From Neodiprion pinetum (taxonomy: Eukaryota > Arthropoda > Insecta > Hymenoptera > Diprionidae): a stretch of DNA of 64,000 nt. Every line of letters begins with the position of its first letter. Position 1 is the first letter of the stretch. The stretch covers positions 3,520,001 to 3,584,000 of the forward strand of contig NC_060238.1 in the NCBI RefSeq assembly GCF_021155775.2, in the 5' to 3' direction. This document shows, in pieces, positions 11,950-31,407 of the stretch. Under the pieces are notes generated by a model. The model was not told where the DNA came from, made no database searches, and saw only the letters and a program-made list of their open reading frames with translations. A program made the translations under genes and the position numbers.

Positions 11950-12064
11950 TCACCCGGACCCGAATCTAGCCCAAGATAATTCTGGGAAACCCCCTCACTC
12001 GAGCATAACGGAATGGGTCGAGTGTCTGCTCGCGAGTGATGGATTGTGTGTTTGAATCTATTCG

Positions 12065-12066
<2 letters not shown>

Positions 12067-12108
<42 letters not shown>
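12067..12108. repeat. (TA)n microsatellite
   Basis: An uninterrupted TA run of about 42 bp. Confidence 0.95.
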
Positions 12109-12111
<3 letters not shown>

Positions 12112-12216
12112 ATGTATATATACGCGCGGTTTTCCTCTTGGTGTGTGAATTTTCACTCGCGGTTTCTACCAACCCATCAAAATTTTGGTAGATGGATAGA
12201 TTTGCATTCTGTACGT

Positions 12217-12243
12217 GCGTGTGCGTGTGTGTGTGTGTGTGTA
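12217..12243. repeat. (GT)n microsatellite
   Basis: A GTGCGTGTGC start leading into a pure GT run. Confidence 0.85.
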
Positions 12244-13651
12244 TTGTTATGGCAACACTGATTATATTATTGTTGTATGTACGCGTGTCTGTGTGTTTGC
12301 ATTTTATCGGAATTTCCAAATATTGGTTGAATATTATACTAAAGCTTTTTTTTATTTCTAGTTTTACTGAGTACCCATCATAGCTTCTAAATTTTGTAAT
12401 CTGCAGTATTCCTGTTCATTTTTATTAATATTAAATTCAAATGTTTCATTATTTATCTAGTTAAGTTTCGTCGATTTTTTTTTGTTTTTTTTTTCTCCCT
12501 ACTGACAAGACAATTTCGAGTTTCGATCTTTCGGTTTTTGATTTGGTAAACATCGGTTTATAATATTTCAATTCTTGATATTTCGGTTCTGTAATTATCG
12601 TTTGTCGAATTGTATCTCAATGCGTGAAATTAAATCGAAATATTATCGTTCACTTTTTAATTACTCAACATTCAATATTACGGAGAATTTTCAATCTCCA
12701 ATTCCTCGGATTTTCGTTTTTCAACTTTGATCTATTGATTTCGGGCAATAAGATTTCCGTTTCATGTATTGTTATATTACGGATCGTGACGTTTGAGTTG
12801 AATATAAATTTCAGGAACGGAATAACAATTAAAGTGCTACAACGTGTTTTTTCGCAAATTCAAAAAATCTGAAAGAAAGAAAGTGAAAAATCAAACGAGC
12901 GTGATCTTTCACATCACGTATTTTCGCATATTCTTTCTTTCAGTCTAAATAAAATTTTCAGGGATTGCCACGGTGGAAAATCCCAAGTTAATTTTTTCCA
13001 AAACACCCTAATGCCTACTGAAAATTGAGTAAAAATGTTTATATATTTGTATATAAATGGCAAATTTGTCAGACCTTGCGAGAAGGTTTAAAAGGTTGAG
13101 ATAAATACCTGTGCTTTTTTATGAAATTTTCATTTCTTTATTTGAAACAAACATTTGGAAGTTGCATCTCTTAAAAATTTGGAAAAAGTAAAAAATACGG
13201 ACGATCCTCGTACAGAAGACGTGTAGAGAAATTCGTTGCCAGTTATCCAGAGGCGATCTTCTCAAATTCGTTTCGTTCTCCGAATCTTTGTCCCTTATTC
13301 TCGCCGGCGCGTTTCCTTCGCCCTAACAATTTCTCCCGCTTAATTGGACACAGCTACTTTATGCCAGGTGGATAAATTGGCGCACTTTTTCATTCCCGTT
13401 ACGTACGCGTCGTGTTAACCGTACAAGAGACGCGTCTGCTAACGCGGCAGATTCTCTCTGAAATGAAAATGATGCAGAAAAAGAGCGAGAGGGGATGAAA
13501 CGGGGGTTGAAAAGGGCCGGCAGGCACAGAGCGGCAAAGAAGAGTGCCGGCACCGAATCACGGGGTGGAATATAGGCGCGTGTGCTTTATAGGTGCCGTG
13601 CCAATTTGGCTTAGGCCTAGCCCTACGCTTGTTAAAATTAATTAATTTCCT

Positions 13652-13671
13652 CAGAGAGAGAGAGAGAGAGA
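13652..13671. repeat. (GA)n microsatellite
   Basis: An AGAG run about 20 bp long, followed by purine-rich sequence to about 13710. Confidence 0.9.
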
Positions 13672-15164
13672 AGGACGGAGAACGCGGGGAAAGCGCGAGA
13701 GAGAAAAGAGCTGGAATTGAGACGAGAATGCGAGAATTATCCTCAGCGCAGGAGGGGGGGTGAAAAGTGAGCGCAAATCAGAGCTTATCTCAATTCCAGA
13801 TACTATATATGATCGTTAATTTTCGATGTGTTAGATTCATATCTGGAAGAATTAAATGACGGGCGAATTCCTTGGAGAATATAAAAATAAAACGTTATCT
13901 CGTCGTTGAATATATATGTATATATATTTTTTCAATTCACACTCTTGTGCATGTTTTACACGAAACATGAAATTTCGTTCCAATTATTTTCACTTTCATT
14001 ACATCGCGACGACATTTGTTAATATCCAATTATTTTTCGTACCATTTTTGGTATTGGTTTTTTTTTTTTTTTTTTTTTTCTGTGGTATTTTTACATACCG
14101 TTACGTTTGATCTTGACGGAAAAAAAATGTGCACCGATCAATGATGCAGAATTGAATTTGCCTAAAGCTCGAAGAAACGTTCGGACAAACAGGTTGCATT
14201 TTTTGTCGTGTGAAGACTTTTCGAAAAAACTTTCAATAATTAATTATTGGTAATCGTAATATAGAAAGTCCTGATGAAGTTTGATAAAACGTGAGGAATT
14301 AGTTGATGCAGTAATTTTATAAGGATTGAATTTAGCCAATAACAAATAATCTGGATTGCAATCTTGGTAAAAATATTTATATCTGCAATGTAAGTACAGT
14401 TAGAGAAGTAGGACTTGATTCAAGGTCAGGAAGATCGTTTGAATTTTTTTTTTTTTTCCATCGCATATTCGTGTCTACACTTATCAACCGCATATACATA
14501 CGTGCCTATAACTTATCGAGCATATGGTGCAAAAGAAATACGTCCAAAAACGAAGTCCAGGTAGCAGACCCACTTCAAAATCCAATTACCATTTTTCGAT
14601 AGTTAGGAACAAGTTTGAGGTTGCGAAGGTTCGAAACTGGAGGAGTAGTAGGTATATACCTAAAGTGAGAAAGAACTTTGAGTGAAAAATAAATTTTCCA
14701 CCCTTTAAAAAAAAAAAAAAAAAACGGTTGAATAATTCGCGATGGGTACTTGAAAAATTGCCGGTGAAGACTGAGGAATGAAGAAAGATCCGAAGACGGT
14801 GAGTTAAGTAGGAAAGAAATTATTGCGAATAAAAGAAAAAACAGAGAAAAAAGGAAATTAATTCAAGTAAGTTTTAGATAATATTTTCGTATTACCAAAT
14901 TTGTCGGTGGACAATTCGCAAATCGCGTGATAATTGTAGAGGAATTTATTCGTAACCGGCTTGTCATTCTCTTCGTCGCATACCGCAACTGGAGAAAGTT
15001 TTTTACAGGTATAAAAGGCACCGCGCCAAGCGATCAACACCTTCTCTCCTTTTAAATTATACCCGTGGGCTTCGAGGGTTGCGTTTTAAGGTATAAAGAC
15101 ATTTACAAGCCTTTGATGAAAAACGATCCTTTTTCATCGCTAACGAAATATTATACTCAATATA

Positions 15165-15364
15165 CACGGTGTTTCCTAGTAAAATGCCGCAGCTTGTTCG
15201 GTTGCCTTACACCGAGGGGCTGAAATATCGTTAAAAAAGATCTGCAGAGTTATCGGTAGTTGCCGCAGACCTATCGATAACTGGGTAGGTCTGTTTTGAC
15301 GATATTTTAGCCCCTCATTGTTAGGCAACTCAACACATTGTGGTAATGACTCGGGAATATCGTG
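15165..15364. mobile_element. 200-bp palindromic MITE with TA target duplication
   Basis: The two halves are inverted copies over almost the full length. Starting CACGGTGTTTCC, the left arm runs through TTGCCTTACACCGAGGGGCT and ATATCGT to GAGTTATCGGTAG. The right arm reads back from CACGATATTCCC through TTGCCTAACAATGAGGGGCT and ATATCGTC to CAGTTATCGATAG. Only about 12 bp separates the arms. TA dinucleotides flank both ends (15163-15164 and 15365-15366), the signature of Tc1/mariner-type insertion. There is no coding capacity. Arm identity is roughly 70-75% by eye, so the copy is old. Confidence 0.75.
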
Positions 15365-15366
15365 TA

Positions 15367-21288
<5,922 letters not shown>

Positions 21289-21992
21289 TTACGTTTTTCG
21301 GTTTATACCCACCTTTTATCAAGCCTCTATATTCTAGAGCTTAACGGTTGAAAATACAGCGCGAACAAACTCAATTTTTCTTCCTTACTTTTTTTTTTCA
21401 ATTTTTCCCCTTGTTGAGGCTTACGCGTGCAAAAAAAAAAGAATAAAAAAAAAAAGAAGAAGTTAATAAGCATCAAGAAGAAAAACTCAAACTAAAAGGA
21501 AAACATAAAGCACTGAAATCGTTTAATCATATTATTTTTATCATATGTAGCGGAATAAATTTTTACCATACATTTTTCTATACGCATATTATATACATAT
21601 CTCGTATATACACGTTATTACGAACTTTCTTTGAAACCTTTTTTCGTACAAATCATTTGACTCGATTTTTTAGTCTCTTCTCCGTGATTTTGATTCTTGT
21701 ATGAGTAATGGTAGAGTTTTCAGGCACACCTTGGTTTCACGATGCAAATCAGACGAGATCTTTGATTATTTTTTGTGCATGTGATATATAAGCCAAGAAG
21801 GGATACAAGCTTGTCCGACGGTTTTGTGCATCTTCAGGCGAATTTGTATATCGTAATATTTTTTTTGAAATGGCCTGTAGTTAATTTAACATAGGCTAAA
21901 TTCGATTGCATTTATGCGATTTCAGGGTATATCTGATCACAGTCGGCCTACATTTCGGCAACCGAGAGTATATTTTACGGATGCTGATAATA

Positions 21993-22156
21993 TGTACTCC
22001 GAATTCCATAAATACAGGCGCATTTTGTTGATATGTACCCTGAATTGCATAAATTCAGGCGGACTTTGTTGACATGTACTTTGAATTGCATAAATGCAGT
22101 CGGATATTAATGAAATATACCATAAATTGCACAAATTCAAGCGGATTTTTCTTACG
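21993..22156. repeat. 41-bp minisatellite, four copies
   Basis: Four consecutive 41-bp units are anchored at TGTACTCCGAATTCCATAAA (21993), TGTACCCTGAATTGCATAAA (22034), TGTACTTTGAATTGCATAAA (22075) and TATACCATAAATTGCACAAA (22116). Each continues with a CAGGCGGA-TTTTGTTGA-like second half. Divergence increases towards the right. Confidence 0.9.
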
Positions 22157-25100
22157 TCAGATTGCCGAAGAAGAGTTTGGCGTGTAAAAACGTCGTTTCT
22201 GCCGACCTTTCGCTCATCTTGCTCAGTATTTGCTCGAATTCAATGCAATACCGGCGATCTTCCAGAAACGGAGAATCGAAAAATGGATGGAAAATGGTAG
22301 AAAGAATACTCTGGTTACGCTGGCTGCACCTTCTATTTGAATATAAACAGCCCGTGAAAATGGTACGTTCTAGATTCGCATAGATGGTTTGGGTGCGCCC
22401 ATTGTATTGCGGTTATAGCGTCCCCGCCCGGCACAGCATTCATGCATCTATGTATTGCGTCTAGTCTGCACAGAGTTCTTCTTGCCCATCCCGTCTCGAT
22501 GCGTGGGTGTACACAGAAATGCACTTATCTATGCTGATCGACCTGCAAGCTGGTGGTTGCATACCTTGTCGCTTGCTGAATATTTGCAAATTTTTCAGTT
22601 CTCCATTCCACACTGCGAAAAATTTCATTTGTTGTAGTAACTAGAAAAATTGAGTAAAAAAGGTATCGTTGAAAAAACTGTTTGAATATTGTTGGAATTA
22701 CGAAAAACGAGGTACGCCTAACCATTTTGCGATATTCTCGATCATTTCTTGGTAATTGCAACGCAAAATCAGTTTCTGAGGTTTACTCTACTTTTTTAGT
22801 CAAACAAAGCTTTAACGTCAATTTATTCTTGCGCGAGCGTTAAATTTTCGCAACGGTTGCAAGAAAATATAGCAACAGTGAGCGTAATGAGAAAGAATAG
22901 TAACGGATACTAGACTTTCCGGTAACGGCTGGAAAACTAATTTTCATTTTCTACCTAGAACTATATTTTTCGATTGTGGTAAAAAATTAAAATAGTTAAG
23001 GACTGAACGGTAACCGGAACTAAAAATTTCTCTCAGTGTATTCTCATCTTACGCTTCTTACTGTATATTGCGGCTGGAGCTCAATTACAATTCACCCTTA
23101 CTGTGTTTGCCAAAAGTTGGAATATGCAGAGTGTGGAAAATTGCGATCGTCAATTTTTAACTTCTCGTTTCTCTGTTTTCAGTGAAAAAAGAAAGTTATT
23201 TTAATCACCCGGAGAATGATAAGTTGAGTTTTCACTAGATCTAGAAATTATATCTTGAGAATGGACGAATAGATTTGAATGAAAATTGGTAACGTTAGAT
23301 TTTTTGGATCGATGATCACGATGGCTGACTTTTAGCCACCCTAAATCCGTTTGTTTTGAAAACTTTCAGTTTCTCGCAACCTTTTTTTTTATCCTCTTCA
23401 TACACACTTTCTTCACACATGTATATGAACTCAAAATCGAAGCTGATGAGTGAAATGTGGGCGAAGACCGATTTAAAAAATTTCTAGTGATTATCTCGTT
23501 TCTGGTGTAGTATAATATTTTAATTTCTGTACAAATAGTAATCACGATTCACAATTTCTAAAGAAACGTAAGCGAATTGTTAGGAACTGGATGTTAATCC
23601 AATTTCTTTGCATCCAACTTCGTATTAAAATGTCTTTGTATTTTCTACGAAAGCATCAACTCTTTGTTTTCCTTTTAGTTAAATATTCTCTCTTGACGCA
23701 GTATTTTTCCGATTTCTTAGAAACTGCAGTATTCAGTACATTCAAGTGAATAACGATCGCATTATAATATAATAAAGCGAAATGGAGGTTGAAGTACGCG
23801 TTTCCTGTCTTTATTTCTATGTTGCCCTTGTTTTTCTCTGCGACACAGAGCTTTCAAGCTCGAAGAAAATTCGTTACCGCTGAAGCTCTCTATTGACTGT
23901 AAACGGAACTCGACGTGAATCCATTGATACCTCTTATATTCCCACTTCTTTTTAGTATATTTTCTTTGCTTCCGTTTTCTTTTCTTTTCTTTTCTTCTTT
24001 TTCTCCGCATTTCTTCCCCGTTACTTTTTACCTTTTTATTATACATTGTCACTTTTCATTCACCGTTTGCTTTATTTTTCTCACCTTTCCTCAGTCCTTA
24101 TATTCGCGGGTCACATTTTTTTTTATCCATGAAAAGTTTCGTCACACCGTCTCAATTCTCTTTGTTACGCGATATCGTACCGTTTTCGCAAAAGGAAGAA
24201 AGAAAAAAATGTCACGGCCGATGCTGTTAATATACATTATAAATATCACTGTTCAAAATAATTGTCCTACGTGTTTTATTTATCTGGATAAAAACGAAAA
24301 TTCAATCAACAGGTTGAAATTTTTCTGTTACAGCAGTAACTTTTTTTATGCATTTCTTTTTAGTTTTTCTCTAAAAATATCCTGAGATCTTTCACATTTT
24401 CTCAAGCCGAATTTTAAAAAACGTCAGAAACAACTCGTCCACCTGCATTCCGATACATCGACTCGTAAAAATTGTATAAAATTTCCTTCACGTTTGAGTT
24501 AATTTGTGGAATATTACTTGGCGTATGAAAGACGCGAAATAACGACTCGAAACAAAGACAGTCGGACAAAAAAATAGCTCAGCGAATCACATCGAGGTCT
24601 TTGCACCCGTCCTGAAACATTAGCCGAGATAAAGAAATGCTTTTTGCAAAATTGGACTTCGATAAGCCAGAAAGAGATCTTTTAGCCTGACTCTCTTCTC
24701 TCCTTCCATTCTTCACTCACCCCTGCAGTGATCGAGGGATTCGCACCATCTCGTTGTACTCGTATTGGTGCGAGTTCGTGAAATAAATTTCTTCAACTGC
24801 CAAATTAAATTTTATATCAACAATAGAAATATTTACTCGTAGCTATGTAATACAGAACTGTTCAATTGCGTTGAGAAATTTTTAGTATATCTATTTATCG
24901 ATGAAAGATATTTCAGTGATGAATCTTACCATTTTCAGTTTTTGATTCAATCAATGTTGGCTGTTTCAAATCAATTTCATCATATCCAGTAACAATATAT
25001 CTCAGCCTTTGTTTTTTCGAAATTATTCGAGTTCAATCAATGTAATTTTCATTCCACTCACAGGGAAAGAACTCGAATTTACAAATTACACCGATCAAAT

Positions 25101-27160
25101 GTTTTACAAAGAAAAAAAAAAAAAATTGCTTTTTCTGAATCAACAAAAAAGTGATCAAAACAATAATACCTGTTTCGATTATTAAATGAAATTTACACAT
25201 AATTTATTGGAATCGACAAAACATTTCTTTAATCGCACTTGATCGCCATGTTTGTTAAATTATACAAAAAAAATAAAAAAATCATTTTCTTCGCAGAGTA
25301 ATGTCAGTAAAAAAATTTCCCACGTCTCGGGATCCAGTTCGCGATTTTTCTCATATTTCTCTGCAGCAGCGCCGATGTGGAAAGTAACGCTTCGCAGAAT
25401 CTGAAGGCTGGCTCGACGCAAAGAAGTCTGGGTCGGAATTTCGCTAAGGCAGGCATGCGGCTAGGCTGCGTGTAGTACAAGGTATCGTGGAAAAGTGGCT
25501 GATTGAAATTCAAAAGCACTCCTTAAAGCACGGGTGTAGAGAAGGTCTCAAGCGTCAACCTCATGCCTGTACCTAACCGTAATTTCTTCAGTGCTGTAGA
25601 AATTTCACTGACTCGCTGTAATTTTACCCGTTTGCATCGCCTCACAGGCGGGAGTGCAGAAAAAATGCTGCGACTGCGACGAACCTTTGAGAACGAAATC
25701 TGGCCCTTCGAAACAAGGATAACTCACGAATTTTCCTCCATAATCTTCACCATTTGTTAGAATCCCCGAATTCGGTTAATCGAGACGGTTTAATCGATAC
25801 TTTGTTTGGTCATTTATTACAAGATTGTCAACGACCAAGTATTTGTCAAATTGTTATATTCGTAGGCTACGGTATTTGTCCTAGAAATGTAAGAAAAAAG
25901 GGGGCATGAATTAAGAGCACGAGCTTAGATGCCAAATATTTATTTCAAACATTTTAGAAACCTGACAAAAATTTTGCAGAATCGTTCAATTTTATTCAAC
26001 GATTCATCGTTTCGTTTGGAAAACTGTTTTTTCACCAATTTAGGGAACCATATTTTTTATTCTTTCAATACTCAGTTCAGTATTGCTATATTTCTTCATC
26101 GAAATCAATATCAGTTGTGGGTTGGAAAAAAAAAAAAACTTTTCAACAGTATCTGATGTTATGAAAAAACAAAAATTGTCATGCAGTGGGATTGTGGAAA
26201 ATAATCTTCTGAATAAAAGAATTTGTCGCGGAATGAAATCAAACACATTTGCTAAATTCACCGTTTTAAACCGGCTTGAAACAAATATTCGATATCGAAG
26301 CTCTTGTTCATAATTTAATCCTGTTTTTTATACTTTTTATTTTCTTTTATTGTTATAGAAAACACTCCAGCTTACGAATTCAATAATTTTACAATCACTC
26401 GACGGGTGCCCGTTTCGCAATAAAATTATCAATGAAATATTGACAACTGATTATAATTCCATGCGAAATACTGAATTTTTTATTTATTCATCTTTATTAA
26501 CATTATACCTGTTATCAATAATGCGAAAAATATTATAGCTCTGATTTTAATCGTCGTATATATATATATAGTGTATTTTTGCAATAAAAATGGAATTGTT
26601 TTCCTTCACTGCGTTATTGTAAATATGGAATCAAGTGAAATTCAAGATAATATTTTCTCAACTCTTTATCGTAACATTAAATTTAAAACAATACCCATCA
26701 TTCTACGAAAGAAGAATTCATCCATTCGAATGAAATTTCACTCGATTACGGAGAACAATATCTTTCTTCTTACCGTTTAAAATTACACACTCCTATCAGA
26801 CAAACAATTCAAACCAACTGGAAAAAATCGTTCGAGGTTTTGAACAGGGCTATTTTAATGAAAAATAAACCGGTGAAATTATAATAGAACAACCCGGGCA
26901 ATAATTTACGGTCACAATTTTCATAATTTTATTTCTTACAATTCTCATAACTGCGTATTTCAATTTTAATTTCCCTTTCGACCGAATTCTTGCGACTCGA
27001 GCTCCCGTATTTAAGGTCACGGATTTACCTCCGCCTGTATTCCGGCGGTAATGTAATGTTGTGGTCTGCAGACGGCAGCTGCAGAGCCGGTAATTTTTAC
27101 TCCGTGGATCCACTACTGATTACATAAATAATTCAACGACCGCTGCACGCCGTATATATA

Positions 27161-27201
<41 letters not shown>

Positions 27202-27630
27202 CGTGTATAAATCTATGTACATTATGCGTACGGTAAACGCGTGTATGTCCTACGGATATCGACAAGCTTCGTGGCTCGTTATTAAATGCCTAACGATCCG
27301 TCAATCAGTAATCAGATTTTCTACCTACCCGCACCGTCCAAATTTTACCCATAATATATGCCAAGTTCTAACGATTTTGCATATTGGGTAAGCATCGTAA
27401 TATATTATGCGCTGATATATTTATCATAATGTAAATCGAATCCCAATTTTTTTTTTACCCATCCCTTCACGTCGCGCACAGAATCAGTTTTTCTCTCTCG
27501 TTTTTTTCTTTATTTTTTTATTTATTTTTTTTGTTAACGTAATATTTTTTCATATTTTTTGCATATTTCGTTCGTTGCTTTTTCATTTCACAGAACCGTT
27601 TTCTTTTAACTACGTATATATATATATATA
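22157..27630. other. AT-rich gene-poor DNA
   Basis: No gene is recognised. GC-richer patches at about 22160-22560, 25330-25700 and 26990-27110 have short open frames on both strands but no bounded exon that I trust. A (TA)n run lies at about 27166-27196. Confidence 0.55.
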
Positions 27631-27705
27631 TATGGGTAATTCCATGGCCCTCACTATTTTTCATTTTGTTCAAATCGTTTTTTGCAATTATCCCAATTTC
27701 AAACC
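27631..27705. mobile_element. Relative of the TATGGGG-terminated MITE (one arm)
   Basis: TATGGGTAATTCCATG followed by CCTCACTATTTTTCATTTTG parallels the inverted right arm of the element at 9691-9938 (TATGGGGAATTCCATG, then CCTCACCATTTTTGATTTTG). The opposite end is not evident, so this is either a truncated or a strongly diverged copy. Confidence 0.5.
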
Positions 27706-27922
27706 AGTGTCTTGAATTTTTTTCGATTATTTCAATGAACTGGTAAATTACTTATAAATATTGAAAGTGATTTTGAAAAGGACTTTTTTTAAAATTCCCA
27801 TTCCTCGTATCAACATACTTTTGGCCTGAAGTAATTTCTGATTTAGCATTTTACCCGTTCCTTAATAACGTCTTCTAATTTTGCAGTACGTATTCCGGTC
27901 GTTCTTTGATTCTTTTTCTTAT

Positions 27923-27956
<34 letters not shown>

Positions 27957-28896
27957 GTCTCTTTATTTCGGCAGAAATTATTTTCATCGGAAAAGCTGAG
28001 AGTTGTGAGGAAACGTGGAAGGATGAGAGTGCTTTTAATCCGAAAACGGGGTGGTTGGCGCACAGGGCGTAATTCGATGAGAAACGATGAGGAGGATTCG
28101 AGACAATGGGAATCAGCTTCCGCCCACGGTTTCATATAATTACCAGAGTTTCTCCTTTCGAATAATTACCTGTCGGTTTTCAAATTCTCCAGCTCTATTT
28201 CTGGTCTTGATACGCTCGCTTTCATAATTCATTTCGATCAGTTTAAGTTCATGTAAGTTTTAGATTTTCAGCTCACGAGACTGAACGTTGTAAATTTTCA
28301 AAAATATCCATCGTTAGTGAAACCGAGGATTGAAAGTAAAAAAGAAATTTCTGCTCCTTGACAATTTTCTTTATACGAGTAATTCGTTATTATTCATCAA
28401 AGATTTCACTCTTCTTCATTTCGATTTGGAATTTCATCTTTTATTCACTTCTTTCATTTCATTTTCTTCAATTAATTTTAATTCATATTTCTTATTTATT
28501 CAGAAACGAAACGAGAGCTTGCGGGTTGAATCAGACTGAAAACGAGAAGAGAAAAATTTTTCTGCATCGAATGACGAACGAACTCAGACTTTTATCTTCA
28601 ATTCCAGAATCGGAAGAATCTACGATTACTAATCGATCAGTGATCTATGTTTTCTTTTCAATTATTCAATTCTCATATTTCTGTTAACGGTTGAAAAGTA
28701 AAAAAATATATACATGGATTAAAAATCCATCACTCTTTTACGATCAATCTAAAATTCACGTTTTTCGAATTCGATGTACCGATTAACTTCTCGAACTGTT
28801 AACAAAATTATACTTGAAGTGAATGAAATTCCGTAACAAATCGACAAAATTTATCATTACAAAAGCTACAGTTAAATGTATATATATATGTATGTG

Positions 28897-28930
<34 letters not shown>

Positions 28931-29111
28931 CACACCGAATACAGGTGGGTGTATAAAAATACACAAAGATAATGTGTATTTGAAAGCACCGTTTTCCATT
29001 GTTTTCGCCTCTTTTTAGAAATAACAACTTTACCAAACTACGATATGTATACGTTCGAAACTATCGTCGTTTATAAATATGTATATATGTAATGTGTAGG
29101 TATATATGTTT

Positions 29112-29132
29112 TGAGAGAGAGAGAGAGAGAGA
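29112..29132. repeat. (GA)n microsatellite
   Basis: A short uninterrupted GA run. Confidence 0.9.
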
Positions 29133-31375
29133 TGCAGCGAGTATATTAGCTAACGTGTGCTGATCGTTTGCAGAGCAACAGCTGTAAATGCGGCTTATAG
29201 CTTGGAAATTCGTAACTTTCTGAAACGAACGCGATTCCCCGGCGAGTTTCAAGCCACGTTGTTCCCCACCATCAAGTCGTAAAATGAACGCTGCACGGTA
29301 TAATGTTCGATAGTATAATAGCAACGCAATCAAGTCAGTACGGCGTCGCTGCCTGGATACGTGTGTACATTTATATTATACAAAACTGATTTGATCAGAA
29401 ACGCGAGAGAGTTACGTGATCGCTAAAATATCCACACGCACCTAATTCATTACGGAGAGAATTACAATTGATACGGGAGTTGGAAAATGTGAAGAACAAA
29501 AAGAAAAACAAAAGAAAGAAAAAGAAAATAACAGTATTTATTATACGATTTGGAAATTTTTTCGAAAAGCTTGACGAAGCGTTTGCTTTCTTTTTCTTCT
29601 TTCAATCCGTATTTCTTTTTTTTTCCCTTATCTAATCGATATTACTGATTTCTAATCATATAAGCTTTGGCTGAATTATTCAATACGATTCTCAAAAATA
29701 TAATGAGAAATTAGAAAACAGCTCATTACTTAATTACACGTATGTACTTACTGTATATAGGTTTTTTATTTTATTTAACTCTTCGACTCCGCTTTGCTTT
29801 CTTTTCTTTGAAATTTCGAAACATGTTTTTATTTTTCTCGAAGAATAATTTCGATAAAAAAAAAAAAAAATAAATAAAAAGATTGAACGAAAGTTTCTCC
29901 CAGCTTTTGCGAGCGGCGAACAAGAAAAACAAAAATGAATTAATAACCCTGGTGAAGTTTTTACGTGAGAAAAATATATCGTGTCTCTGAAAAAATAATC
30001 TTCTATGCATTTTCAAAAAAGAAAAAGCTCTCAGACCTTTGTGTTCTTTTTTTTTTTTTTTTTTTATCAACAGAGCGTTAGAAAATTCTGCATTTCAACG
30101 AACGATTTTTCTTCCCCGTTCGCTCGCAGAAAGTACGATAAATTGCTTCTTATTCAAACTGTGCAGTGTACATGGGTAAATGGGATGATCCTTGAAAATG
30201 GAGAAGCTGCGTGCCGGAAGAATATAGAGAATCCGTGATCCTCAGCTTTTTTCGCTGCCCGGAAACTAAAGAGTGTGATTTGAAATTACTGAAACTCAGT
30301 TTTCAAATTTATTTTTTTTTTCTTCTCCGCGAATCGCGCGAATTTTCTTGCCGATTTTTGAGAAAACTTTTAGATTTCCGGGTGACAAATTAGTCGTTAA
30401 AAATCTTCGTTGAAATCTAGGTTTGAAAAATTCAAAGGATAAATGAACAATATTGTAACCTGACTGAAACGAGGATAATAAAAATTTCCAAGTTATACGT
30501 AGGTGTAAAATTCTTACAACTTTGACTCTTTCTCGATCGAGAAATAAAAACGTTGCGTTACTACGTCCCGTAACGATATTTCCGGGTGAAGCTCTGAGCA
30601 AGGATTACAGATGTGTGTTAGTTTCTTTTCAAATCAATAAAACGCTGTAATCAACAACCTCCCGTCTCTTTCGTTCTGTATATTTTTCTTGCACCGCTCA
30701 GTGCTCGTAATATTTTATTTCGACCATAAAATACTTTCGCTTCCATTATTCGGTTACAGTAATTCAAAAATTCACTTCAACAGATTATTTCTAGAATTTT
30801 GAAACTTGCTCTACACGCAGTTTCCAGGGATTCATTGTTTCGAAAATTTCTACCGTAAGAACTCAATTTTATAACACATGCAAACATACGACTGATTATT
30901 GTTACATGATTTTCAATTTTAGATTCAAATTTATATTTATTTTTTTTTTTATTCACTTGAATATTTTGAAGAAGGTTTCGTTGTGGACAATTTCAGAAAT
31001 AGATCGAAATCATGGATTAATAGACAAAGAAAAAAGGGTCGAGTTTTGTGAGGTATTATTTTGGGCGGGTCTGTTTAAACGAAGTATTTCTTACATGGGG
31101 GTGTAAAGAAATTGTCAAAAAAACGCGACCGTATTTTTTAAATGGCCCCTTTCAATTATCCTTGTTCTTTTATAATTTTTTTTTTTTTTTTTTTCTCATC
31201 AAATGCAATTCTCATCATTTTCAAAGTCCCGAAATCGTCATCAAACGCCTTTCAATCAGTGATCCGAGTAACCTGATTTTGTAACGTCTACAATAAGCCG
31301 ACTCATCGCTTCCGAATGTTAATTGTAAGAGAGCGTTGAATTAGGGATTAATTAGCTGCGGACCGTCATTCGTTT

Positions 31376-31377
<2 letters not shown>

Positions 31378-31407
<30 letters not shown>
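31378..31407. repeat. (GA)n microsatellite
   Basis: A GA run with one AAAG interruption. Confidence 0.9.

Larger units (their letters stand above)
9939..15164. other. AT-rich gene-poor DNA with many microsatellites
   Basis: No gene is supported. The stretch contains (AT)n at 10003-10024 and 10801-10817, a poly-A run near 10431-10451, poly-T runs near 11310-11330, and the microsatellites listed separately. A GC-richer patch at about 13200-13770 is open on the minus strand for 64 codons, but I recognise nothing in it. Long frames across 11288-12055 are low-complexity artefacts. Confidence 0.6.

Noticed and set aside
11288..12055. 255-codon plus frame
   Set aside because: It is composed of poly-T, (AT)n and (TC)n translations (poly-Phe, Tyr-Ile, Ser-Leu) and is not a protein.
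15010..15019. TATAAAAGGC as a promoter
   Set aside because: A good TATA match, but no plausible coding sequence or exon follows before the palindromic element.
27976..28139. 54-codon frame after a strong pyrimidine tract and GGCAG
   Set aside because: All nearby frames, including the minus strand, are open and the composition is unremarkable, so there is no basis to choose one.
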